Under the pieces are notes generated by a model. That model searched no databases and had not been told where the DNA came from. It saw only the letters and a program-made list of their open reading frames with translations. The translations under genes and the position numbers were made by a program. Shown here in pieces: positions 6,444 to 13,317 of a DNA stretch of 27,135 bases. This DNA comes from Glo-17 sp964549735 (lineage in GTDB: Bacteria > Krumholzibacteriota > Krumholzibacteriia > LZORAL124-64-63): contig CAZJWO010000045.1 of NCBI GenBank assembly GCA_964549735.1, positions 1 through 27,135 of the forward strand. Direction: 5' to 3'. The first letter of the stretch is position 1, and each line of letters opens with the position of its first letter.

Positions 6444-7922
6444 ATGAAGGCTGCCCTGTTCGGCGACGTTCCGCGTTGCACCGTCCGTGCTCGACCGCCG
6501 CGGCGCGCCGCGGGCATGGCCGCGGCGTTGCCGTTATTCATCCTGTCCGCTACGTTCGTTATGACCGGGGCCGGCGTCCGGGCGCAACCCGTCCCGGTCA
6601 ATGCGGACATGCCGCGCTCGCCGTTCGTGGCCGTGGGCGAGGCGGTGCGCCCGGCGGTGGTCTCGATCCGCATCACCCGCGCCGTCGGCGCCGGCGGCCT
6701 GGACCGCACCCCGCTGCAGGAGTTGCACCGGCGGTTCTTCCCGGATCGGCCTGGCGAGGGCGGCCGTTTCGAGGATCCCGGCACCGGATCAGGCTTCGTC
6801 ATCGATCCGCGCGGCGAGATCCTCACGAACCACCACGTCATCAGCGGCGCCGACCGGATCTACGTCCGCTTCCCCGGTGAACAGCACGAGTACGCGGCCG
6901 AGTTGGCTGGATCGGACGCCTTGACCGATCTGGCGCTCCTGCGCATCGAGCCCGGGTCGCGGCCGCTGCCCTACCTCGCGTTCGGCGACTCGGAGCAGCT
7001 CGCGGTCGGGGACTGGGTCGTCGCGGTCGGCAATCCGTTCGGCAATCTGGAAGGCTCGATGACGGTCGGCATCCTCAGCGCCACCGGGCGGGGCGATCTG
7101 AACATCCAGGGGCTGACGCCGCGCTACCAGGACTTCCTGCAGACGGACGCCAGCATCAACGTCGGCAACAGCGGCGGGCCGTTGGTAGATATCCGGGGAC
7201 GCGTGATCGGCGTCAACACCGCGATCAACGTGACCGGGCAGGGTATCGGGTTCGCGGTTCCCAGTCGGCTGGTTCAGGTCATCTACAGGCAACTGGCCGA
7301 AGAGGGGCGCGTCGTGCGTGGCTGGCTGGGCGCTTCGGCGCGCGACACCGAGACAGGCGTCGTCATCGCGCAGGTCGTGCCGCAATCGCCGGCCGCCGCC
7401 GCGGGTCTATCGACCGGCGATCTGGTGGTCGCTTTCGGCGGGCGCACGATCAGGACCCAGCGCCAGTTCCAGTTCGCGGTGGCGGAGTCGCCGCTCGGCG
7501 TGCCGCTGGCGTGTCAGGTGCGTCGCGCCGGCAGAGCGGTCGATCTGACGGTCGTGCTCGTGGAACTCGATCTGCAGCAGGTCGACGCGCTCGCGACAGG
7601 CCCGTGGCTGGGCCTGGAGGTGACCGATCTGGCATTCGCCGACCCGCGGGTCTTGCGTTTGAAGGATACTTTAGGTATCAATAACGATAGCGGAGTCATA
7701 GTTCTGGCAGTTGAGGCCGGCAGTCCCGGCGCGGAAGCCGGTATCCGCCCCGGGGACGTGCTCGTCGCCATCGAAGATCGGGACCTGCCCGATCTGGCGG
7801 CTTGGCAGACGGCTCGCAACGTCTTGGGAGGCGCACGAGAACCCTTGAGCTTGCTGGTCCGCACGGGATCGAGCGAGCGCTTCGTTCAGATCACGCCGCG
7901 CGACGTCGGAACCCTGCAATAA
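6444..7922 (+). CDS. htrA: HtrA/Deg-family periplasmic serine protease with two PDZ domains
   Basis: A 492-residue S1C serine protease that degrades or refolds damaged envelope proteins. ATG 6444 has GGGAG 6-7 nt upstream and opens on an Arg-rich signal peptide (hydrophobic MAAALPLFILSATFVM); an in-frame GTG at 6369 would bury it. The catalytic triad is visible: His131 (TNHHV), Asp162 (LTDLALL) and Ser243 (GNSGGPL), with AVGNPFG as expected. PDZ1 covers about residues 305-395 (GWLGASARD) and PDZ2 about 400-492 (WLGLEVTDLAF, AGIRPGDVLVAI). Length and order match DegP/DegQ/DegS-type proteases with two PDZ domains. A short AT-rich patch inside PDZ2 (7653-7700) has codons unusual for this genome (TTA, ATA). 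The sigma-factor gene follows after 52 bp. Confidence 0.93.
   Translation: MKAALFGDVPRCTVRARPPRRAAGMAAALPLFILSATFVMTGAGVRAQPVPVNADMPRSPFVAVGEAVRPAVVSIRITRAVGAGGLDRTPLQELHRRFFPDRPGEGGRFEDPGTGSGFVIDPRGEILTNHHVISGADRIYVRFPGEQHEYAAELAGSDALTDLALLRIEPGSRPLPYLAFGDSEQLAVGDWVVAVGNPFGNLEGSMTVGILSATGRGDLNIQGLTPRYQDFLQTDASINVGNSGGPLVDIRGRVIGVNTAINVTGQGIGFAVPSRLVQVIYRQLAEEGRVVRGWLGASARDTETGVVIAQVVPQSPAAAAGLSTGDLVVAFGGRTIRTQRQFQFAVAESPLGVPLACQVRRAGRAVDLTVVLVELDLQQVDALATGPWLGLEVTDLAFADPRVLRLKDTLGINNDSGVIVLAVEAGSPGAEAGIRPGDVLVAIEDRDLPDLAAWQTARNVLGGAREPLSLLVRTGSSERFVQITPRDVGTLQ
7653..7681 (+). promoter_or_regulatory. possible internal promoter for the sigma-factor gene
   Basis: Within the AT-rich patch of htrA, TTGCGT (7653-7658), 17 bp and TATCAA (7676-7681) resemble a promoter about 290 bp before the sigma-factor start. 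Box matches are modest. The support is the local drop in GC content and rare codons at exactly this point in an otherwise GC-saturated gene. Confidence 0.22.
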
Positions 7923-7974
7923 CGACGGAGCCCGGTGGGATCCCTGGGGCCCCACAGAGCACGGGAGGCAACCC

Positions 7975-8841
7975 ATGGCCGGCAGACGAACCATGTTCTC
8001 CGCGACGCACGAGCAGGGGCTCGAGGTCTACTTCCGCGACATCAATCGCTACTCGCTGCTGAGCCGCGAAGAAGAGGCGGCGCTGGCGGTGCGCATCCGC
8101 GGCGGCGACGAAGATGCGCTCTGCTGTCTGGTGCGCGCCAATCTGCGGTTCGTCGTCTCGGTCGCCAAGCGCTACACCGGCCAGGGGTTGCAACTCTCCG
8201 ATCTCATCAACGAAGGCAACCTGGGGCTGCTGAAAGCCGCGCACCGCTTCGACGAGGCGCGCGGGTACCGGTTCATTTCTTACGCCGTCTGGTGGATCCG
8301 CCAGGCGATCATGCAGGCTCTTCTGGACAAGTCCCGGACGGTCAGGCTGCCGCAGAACCAGACGGCGCTGCTCATCAAGATCCACCGCACCCGGGCGGTT
8401 CTGCAGGCCGAAGGCGTGCCGTCTCCCTCCGCCGCGCAGATCGCCGAACGGCTCGAGGTGGACGAAGGCGACGTCGAGCACGCGCTGGCGTCGGACCGCG
8501 TCGAGATGGCGCTGGACGACATCGGAACCGTCGGCGACGAGCGACCGTTGCGCGAGACCCTGGCGGATGACAACCAACCGGCGCCGGACTACGAGGTCCT
8601 GGCGCGCGGCCTGCGCGAAGATGTCCGCAAAGCGCTGGCGGTTCTGAACCGGCGCGAGGCAGAGGTCGTCATCCAGTACTTCGGCCTGAGCTTCGAGGAT
8701 GCGCAGACGTTGCAGACCATCGGCGAGCGCATGGGCCTGACTCGCGAACGCATCCGGCAGATCAAGGAACGGGCGTTGGCGAAGATGCGCGGCGCGGTCG
8801 GGCACGAGTTGCTCTTCGACTACTATCGCAGCGAGTTGTGA
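7975..8841 (+). CDS. rpoD: short primary-type RNA polymerase sigma factor (RpoD/SigA-like)
   Basis: A 288-residue sigma70 with regions 1.2 (about 15-45), 2 (50-120), 3 and 4, but no region 1.1. Region 2 reads NLRFVVSVAKRY, DLINEGNLGLLKAAHRFD and FISYAVWWIRQAI, the core-binding and -10-recognition sequences of primary sigmas. The WWIRQ form argues against RpoH, which normally has HWIK there. Region 4.2 (TLQTIGERMGLTRERIRQIK) is the -35-binding helix-turn-helix. Size and sequence resemble the short primary sigma of Bacteroidetes. GGGAGG lies 7 nt before ATG 7975. Whether it is the housekeeping sigma or a second copy cannot be told from one window; the htrA neighbour would also suit a stress-related group 2 factor. 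Confidence 0.87.
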   Translation: MAGRRTMFSATHEQGLEVYFRDINRYSLLSREEEAALAVRIRGGDEDALCCLVRANLRFVVSVAKRYTGQGLQLSDLINEGNLGLLKAAHRFDEARGYRFISYAVWWIRQAIMQALLDKSRTVRLPQNQTALLIKIHRTRAVLQAEGVPSPSAAQIAERLEVDEGDVEHALASDRVEMALDDIGTVGDERPLRETLADDNQPAPDYEVLARGLREDVRKALAVLNRREAEVVIQYFGLSFEDAQTLQTIGERMGLTRERIRQIKERALAKMRGAVGHELLFDYYRSEL

Positions 8842-9070
8842 TCGCGCGGCGTGCACGCGCCGCCGCCGCCTGGTGGCGGGCCGCTTGTTACGCCCCTGGT
8901 GAGGCATTCCCGGCTCGTTTCTTGCTTGGACTGGGGTCACGGACAGGCACGTCGGGCGTTGTGCACGGCCCGGTCTTGCTCTTCCGCCATTGACAGATCG
9001 CGATTCTGCCGCGATCGTTCGGGATCGGGAACCAGGGGATCGGCGGTTCCGTCAAGAGCGAATCGAGCCC
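8842..9070. other. intergenic region between the sigma-factor and M23 genes
   Basis: This 229-bp gap starts with two GC hairpins, GCGGCG/CGCCGC (8846-8863, 6-nt loop) and CCGCC/GGCGG (8866-8879). These may end the sigma-factor transcript, although no T-tract follows. The second half holds a perfect TTGACA and an inverted repeat (8990-9016), listed separately. No gene is supported. Confidence 0.45.
8990..9016 (+). promoter_or_regulatory. TTGACA box abutting a perfect inverted repeat (possible operator)
   Basis: A consensus -35 TTGACA (8990-8995) is followed immediately by GATCGCG (8996-9002), 7 nt, and CGCGATC (9010-9016), a perfect 7-bp inverted repeat filling the spacer region. The -10 at the expected distance (GATCGT or ATCGTT) is poor. 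The arrangement is what a regulated promoter with an operator between -35 and -10 would look like; it could equally be a chance palindrome. The M23 gene begins 54 bp later. Confidence 0.35.
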
Positions 9071-9979
9071 ATGCAGCTGAAACGAATATACAGCTTCCTC
9101 TATCTACCAGAGAACCAAGGCGAGAGCCGTACATTCCGGATCTCCGCTCGCGCGTTGCTGGCGGCGGCAACCGCGCTGTGCTTGCTGCTGGCGGCGACGG
9201 CGCTCTACATCGTGGACTGGTCGGTCGGAGCGGCCTGGCGGCCGGGCGGCTCCCCGCTGGCCGTCCAGAACGCCTTCTTGCAACGCGAGGCCGCGCGTTT
9301 CGAGCATCGCGTCGCGGTTTTGCAGAGCGACCTCGAGGCTGTTTTCGCCTACCAGCAGATGATCGCGGCCGCAGTCGAGATCGAGCCTCTGGATGCGCAG
9401 GTGCTCCTGGCCGGTGTCGGCGGCCGTGGACCCCTGACGACCTTGACCGAGCAGCCGGAAGCCGACGCGGTCACTGATCTGGAGTCGCTGTTGCGCCAGG
9501 CGCGCATCCAGCGCCGCGGCATGGCGGCGATCCTCGACACATTGTCCGCGCGGCAAGAGACGCGCGACCGGGTGCCGTCGATCCGCCCCTGCGATATCGG
9601 CTGGGTCAGTTCTCGTTTCGGCATGCGCCGTGACCCGTTCACCGGCAAGCAGACCTTCCATCGCGGTCTGGACTTCAGCGTCCCGATCGGTACGCCGGTG
9701 CGCAGCACCGCCGACGGCGTCGTCGTGGCCGTCGCGAAGGAGCGCGGACTGGGCCGCCTGGTCAGGATCGACCACGGAAACGGTGTCGAGACGATCTATG
9801 GGCACCTTCTGCAAGCGAGCGTCAAGCCGGGGCAGCGCGTATCGCGCGGCGAGGTCATCGCCCTGTCCGGCAGTTCCGGACGCTCCACGGCGCCGCACTT
9901 GCATTACGAGGTGCGGATCGGTGGCCGTGCCGTCAACCCGTTGACCTATATCCTGGACTCGTACGCCGAGCTGCGCTAG
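9071..9979 (+). CDS. membrane-anchored M23 family peptidoglycan metalloendopeptidase
   Basis: A 302-residue protein with a short cytoplasmic N-terminus, one transmembrane segment at about residues 27-48 (ALLAAATALCLLLAATALYI), a helical periplasmic linker, and a C-terminal LytM/M23 domain at about 175-300. Zinc ligands are H197 and D201 (HRGLD) and H278 of HLH; H276 and H245 (YGHL) are also conserved, so the enzyme should be active. The domain start, SSRFGMRRDPFTG, is the standard M23 opening. Such proteins cut peptide cross-bridges of peptidoglycan or activate amidases. ATG 9071 was chosen over TTG 8990, because the latter lies on the putative promoter and inverted repeat; the ribosome-binding site (AAGAG) is weak. 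A strong hairpin directly follows the stop. Confidence 0.9.
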   Translation: MQLKRIYSFLYLPENQGESRTFRISARALLAAATALCLLLAATALYIVDWSVGAAWRPGGSPLAVQNAFLQREAARFEHRVAVLQSDLEAVFAYQQMIAAAVEIEPLDAQVLLAGVGGRGPLTTLTEQPEADAVTDLESLLRQARIQRRGMAAILDTLSARQETRDRVPSIRPCDIGWVSSRFGMRRDPFTGKQTFHRGLDFSVPIGTPVRSTADGVVVAVAKERGLGRLVRIDHGNGVETIYGHLLQASVKPGQRVSRGEVIALSGSSGRSTAPHLHYEVRIGGRAVNPLTYILDSYAELR

Positions 9980-9984
9980 GCTGT

Positions 9985-10024
9985 CCGGCGGCCGGCGGCA
10001 GACCTGCGGCCCGCCGGCCGCCGG
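9985..10024 (+). terminator. 14-bp perfect hairpin after the M23 gene
   Basis: CCGGCGGCCGGCGG (9985-9998) pairs perfectly with CCGCCGGCCGCCGG (10011-10024) around a 12-nt loop, starting 5 nt after the M23 stop and followed by TTTGTC. The stem is all G-C and the U-tract is short, so it is a terminator of the poor-U type or an mRNA-stabilising or attenuating hairpin. The next gene starts only 24 nt downstream, with GGAGG in between. Confidence 0.65.
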
Positions 10025-10047
10025 TTTGTCGCGCGGAGGACTGGCCG

Positions 10048-11028
10048 ATGACAGGCCGGTCCGGGGTCTCGTCTGCCTCGGGGGCACCCGCAGCCGTGAA
10101 GAACCTTTCGCTGAAGGTCGCCTGCCTGCTGGCGGCCGTCGTGATCTGGATCCTGGTAGCCGGCACGACCATCGTCGAGGCCGACGTGGGCCTGCCCCTG
10201 GAGATCGACGGCCTGGCCAACGGTCTGACAGCAGCGGGCAGCGCGTTGCCGGACAACGCGCTCGTCAAGCTGCGCACCACCAAGCTCAGGTTGCTGGCTC
10301 ACCAGTTCTTCGGACGCTCCCTCGGTGTCGTGCGGGTCGACCTGACCGGCGTGCAGCCCGGTCCGTCGTTGCTCTTCGAGTTGAAGGACGCCGACGTGCG
10401 GACCGAAGCGGAGGTTGTCAGCCTGCTGCCGCCGGTGCGCATCCGGCTGCTGCTGGACTGGGAGGACACCCATCGTCTGCCGGTGACGGTGCCGTTGCGC
10501 GGACAACTGCCCGCGGATCGGTTGTTTCTCGGTCCGCTTCAGGTGCGCCCGGACAGCGTCGACGTCAAGGGTCCCAGACGCTTCTTCGCCGGCTTCGATT
10601 CGCTGCGCACCGAGCCCCTGGATCTCGCTGGCCTGCAGAAGACGACCGTCCGTGACTTGCCGCTGGTCGGTCTGCCCGAGGCGTTGCGCGCCGCCGTGAA
10701 CGCCGTTCAGGTCACCGTGCCGGTGGCGCCGCTCGGCGAGCGGGTCATGGCCAACATCCCGGTCGTGCCCCTGCTGGAGAGCCACCGCGGCGATGCCGGC
10801 GTTTCGCCGCCGGTCTGCGACGTGCTCGTCCGCGGTCCGGCCGACTCGGTGGCGGCGCTCTCGCCGACCCGGCTCACGGTGACCGTACCGGTGGCTGGTC
10901 TCGCGGCCGGCGTGCACCAGGTTCCCGGCCAAATCCGGCATCCGGCCTGGGTCGTGTCGGTCGAGTTGGATCCGGCGGTCTTCATGGTGCTCGTGGGGCG
11001 GGCGCGAGCGGACGAGGACTCGCGGTGA
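10048..11028 (+). CDS. YbbR/CdaR-like membrane-anchored protein
   Basis: A 326-residue protein with the YbbR hallmark near the N-terminus: NLSLKVACLLAAVVIWILVA at about residues 19-38, one membrane segment followed by repeated ~80-residue beta-rich YbbR-like domains outside the membrane (about 45-310). YbbR (CdaR) proteins in Firmicutes bind and modulate the cyclic-di-AMP synthase CdaA, normally encoded next to it. No DisA_N/CdaA cyclase gene is in this window, so the partner is unknown here. GGAGG (10036-10040) is 7 nt before ATG 10048. It is preceded by the 14-bp hairpin and overlaps the next gene by GTGA (11025-11028), so the two are probably translated together. A PgpH-type cyclic-di-AMP phosphodiesterase is encoded 5 kb downstream. 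Confidence 0.82.
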   Translation: MTGRSGVSSASGAPAAVKNLSLKVACLLAAVVIWILVAGTTIVEADVGLPLEIDGLANGLTAAGSALPDNALVKLRTTKLRLLAHQFFGRSLGVVRVDLTGVQPGPSLLFELKDADVRTEAEVVSLLPPVRIRLLLDWEDTHRLPVTVPLRGQLPADRLFLGPLQVRPDSVDVKGPRRFFAGFDSLRTEPLDLAGLQKTTVRDLPLVGLPEALRAAVNAVQVTVPVAPLGERVMANIPVVPLLESHRGDAGVSPPVCDVLVRGPADSVAALSPTRLTVTVPVAGLAAGVHQVPGQIRHPAWVVSVELDPAVFMVLVGRARADEDSR

Positions 11029-11942
11029 GCGATCGGAGCGGCTCAGCGATCGACCGGCGGGTCCTGCTCGTGTCGTGCTGCCTGCTCGGCTTGACCGCGG
11101 CGGCGGTCTTCACGCCTCGTCTGCCGTCCTGGCGCGGCGACGGCTCGCTGCTGGTCCTGCTGCCGGCGGCAGATGCCCGGCGTGGCGAGGCGCTGGATGA
11201 CCTGGCGGCCTATCTCGGACGCCACAGCCAGCTGCGGCTGCACGTCAAGATCGTTCCGGATCGCGCCGCGTTCGTCGATGCATTGCCCGAGGCTCTGCTC
11301 ACCCTCAGTCCGGACGGCGTCGCGCTGAGCTTGCCGTCAAGCTCGTGGCAAGCCCTGGCGACGGGCCGGCGGCGCGCGCCCTGGAACCAACGGCCGATGC
11401 CTGTCCTGGTGAGCCGGCGCGACGGGTCGGCGATCGACAGGCCCTGGCGGACGGCGCCGGCGCGGACGGTTTTCGGCGATTCGCTTTCTTTCGTTTGTCT
11501 GGCGCCGCTCTGCGAGGACGGCATGGCGGCGCCGCCGCCCGGCGGCCCGGGCTGGGGTCTGGATCCTTACGATCACCGCGGCGTGCTGGCTGCGGCGGCG
11601 CACGGCGCATACGATCACGCGATCGTGCGCGAGTGGGACGCGGTGGCGGCGCTGGCCGCCGGCCAACTCGACCCCGCCCAATGGTACGTCCGCCCGCTAG
11701 GCGAACCCGTGCCCGACGTGGTCGTCTTCGCTTCGCGCCGCCTGGCCGGCACGGTGCGCCTGGATCTCCAGGAAGCGTTGACGCTGCTCGGCCGCGATGA
11801 CGTCGACCTCGCGCCGGCCGACCGCCTGGCACAGGTCCAACTCGGGCTGTTCGGTCTGGATGGGTTCAATCTCCTGCTCGGACCGGACATCGAGCGGCTG
11901 CGCCGGCTCCACGAGCGGTGTCGACCGCACAGGCAGCGATGA
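11025..11942 (+). CDS. PhnD-like periplasmic binding-fold protein, function unknown
   Basis: A 305-residue protein starting at GTG 11025, overlapping the YbbR stop by 4 nt. The N-terminus has one hydrophobic segment (VLLVSCCLLGLTAAAVF) as signal or anchor; LVSC could be read as a lipobox, but it lies inside the hydrophobic core, so lipidation is doubtful. The body follows the phosphonate/phosphate-type (PhnD) binding-protein layout: LLVLLPAAD then a partner helix, FGDSLSFVCLAPL, AHGAYDHAIVREWDAVAAL, VRPLGEPVPDVVVFASRRL and a final FNLLLGPDIERLRRL. No ABC permease or ATPase gene is adjacent, and many residues are divergent, so the ligand is unknown and the protein may have been co-opted for an envelope role with YbbR (inference). 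Family assignment rests on pattern only. Confidence 0.6.
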   Translation: MSDRSGSAIDRRVLLVSCCLLGLTAAAVFTPRLPSWRGDGSLLVLLPAADARRGEALDDLAAYLGRHSQLRLHVKIVPDRAAFVDALPEALLTLSPDGVALSLPSSSWQALATGRRRAPWNQRPMPVLVSRRDGSAIDRPWRTAPARTVFGDSLSFVCLAPLCEDGMAAPPPGGPGWGLDPYDHRGVLAAAAHGAYDHAIVREWDAVAALAAGQLDPAQWYVRPLGEPVPDVVVFASRRLAGTVRLDLQEALTLLGRDDVDLAPADRLAQVQLGLFGLDGFNLLLGPDIERLRRLHERCRPHRQR

Positions 11943-12042
11943 TCGGCGGCAAGGCGCGGGCAGCCGCCGGTGGCCGCCGCTCGTGCCGTGTGCTAGGTTT
12001 CCGCCGGCAGGCGCGGCGCGACCGGCCAGAGAGGTGTCCCGG
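11943..12042. promoter_or_regulatory. gap before hisS with hairpin and weak candidate promoter
   Basis: A 100-bp gap. It contains a 6-bp hairpin (CGGCGG 11944-11949 with CCGCCG 11964-11969) right after the stop, then TGGCCG (11971-11976), 17 bp, TAGGTT (11994-11999), a weak promoter-like pair. GAGAGG at 12029-12034 serves hisS. As the only gap longer than 2 bp before the following eleven genes, it is the logical place for the operon promoter. Confidence 0.3.
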
Positions 12043-13317
12043 ATGAACTCGAATTACCGCCGATTGAAGGGCACGCGCGACATCATGCTCGAAGAGGTCG
12101 AGCGCTGGCGCTGGTGCGAGGAACGCTGGCTGCAGACGCTCGAACGCTACGGCTACGGGGAGATCCGCACACCCGTCATCGAGCCGGTCGATCTTTTCCT
12201 GCGCTCGGTCGGCGAGGGTACGGACATCGTCGACAAGGAGATGTACTCCTTCGAGACGAAAGGCGGCGAACGGCTGGTGCTGCGGCCCGAGATGACCGCT
12301 TCGGTCGCCCGGGCGTATCTCGAGAATGGCCTGACCCGCCAGCCGGGCACGCTGAAGTTCTTCTACCTGGCGCCGATGTTCCGCCATGATCGCCCGCAGG
12401 CCGGTCGCTACCGGCAGTTCCACCAGGTCGGAGTCGAGGCGATCGGTTCGCCGAGTCCCGTGCTCGACGCCGAGGTCATCCAGACCATGCTGGCGCTCTT
12501 CGATGCGGTCGATGCGCGCGGACTGCAGCTGCTGCTGAACAGCTGCGGCTGCCCCGCGTGCCGGCCCGCCTTCGTGGCGAGCCTGGGGTCGTACCTGCAG
12601 GCGCACCGCGAGCGCGTCCCGGCGCCGCTGCGTCCCCGCATCGATCGCAATCCGCTGCGGCTCTATGACGCCAAGGACGACGAGGTCAGCGCGCTCCTGG
12701 CCGGTCACCCCGCCCAGTCGGAGTACCTCTGCGCGGCGTGCCGCGCGCATCACGCCGCCGTCAAGGACAGCCTCGACGATCTCGGCATCGCGTTCGCGGA
12801 CGATCCGACGCTGGTGCGCGGCCTGGACTACTACACGCGCACGACGTTCGAGGTCACGACGGGCAGCGAACGCAAGCAGAGCAGCTTGGCCGGAGGCGGC
12901 CGCTACGACGGACTCATCGCGCAATGCGGCGGGCCGCCGACGCCGGCGATCGGCTTCTCCGTCGGCGTCGAGCGCACGCTGCTCTACCTCGGCGAGGATC
13001 CCGTGGATCTGCAGCGCAGCCGGCAGTCGGTTGTCGACGTCTATGTCGCCTGCGCCGGCGACGCCGCGCAGCGGTACGCGCTGGCTCACGCCGACATCCT
13101 GCGCGATATCGCCCGGGTGGAGATCGATCTCAGCGGCCGTGCCCTGAAAGCGCAGGCCAAGGGAGCCAATACGCGGCTGGCGAGGATCCTGCTCGTCGTC
13201 GGCGAGCAGGAGATGGCCGGCGGTGTCTTCCAGTTCAAGAATCTGGCCACCGGCGAGCAGAGGCCGGTCGCGCGCGACGAGATCCTGACGGCAGTGCGGG
13301 AGGTGCTGGAGCATTGA
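12043..13317 (+). CDS. hisS: histidine--tRNA ligase
   Basis: A 424-residue class II synthetase that charges tRNA-His. ATG 12043 has GAGAGG 8 nt upstream and begins with the family's RLKGTRDIML. Motifs: LRPEMTASVARAY; motif 2 FRHDRPQAGRYRQFHQ from residue 113; the histidine-A loop VRGLDYYTRTTFEV from about 258; and motif 3 GGGRYDGL then GFSVGVERTLL. The C-terminal anticodon-binding domain is complete. The insertion domain has Cys170-x2-Cys173 and Cys230-x2-Cys233, a possible zinc knuckle; many bacterial HisRS have a related GCPxCR segment. First gene of the eleven-gene run, overlapping aspS by 4 nt. Confidence 0.96.
   Translation: MNSNYRRLKGTRDIMLEEVERWRWCEERWLQTLERYGYGEIRTPVIEPVDLFLRSVGEGTDIVDKEMYSFETKGGERLVLRPEMTASVARAYLENGLTRQPGTLKFFYLAPMFRHDRPQAGRYRQFHQVGVEAIGSPSPVLDAEVIQTMLALFDAVDARGLQLLLNSCGCPACRPAFVASLGSYLQAHRERVPAPLRPRIDRNPLRLYDAKDDEVSALLAGHPAQSEYLCAACRAHHAAVKDSLDDLGIAFADDPTLVRGLDYYTRTTFEVTTGSERKQSSLAGGGRYDGLIAQCGGPPTPAIGFSVGVERTLLYLGEDPVDLQRSRQSVVDVYVACAGDAAQRYALAHADILRDIARVEIDLSGRALKAQAKGANTRLARILLVVGEQEMAGGVFQFKNLATGEQRPVARDEILTAVREVLEH

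Noticed and set aside
11055..11090. Lipobox-like LVSC in the PhnD-like protein
   Set aside because: The cysteine sits within the hydrophobic core, with a long hydrophobic stretch after it, unlike a lipoprotein signal; an uncleaved anchor or ordinary signal peptide is more likely.
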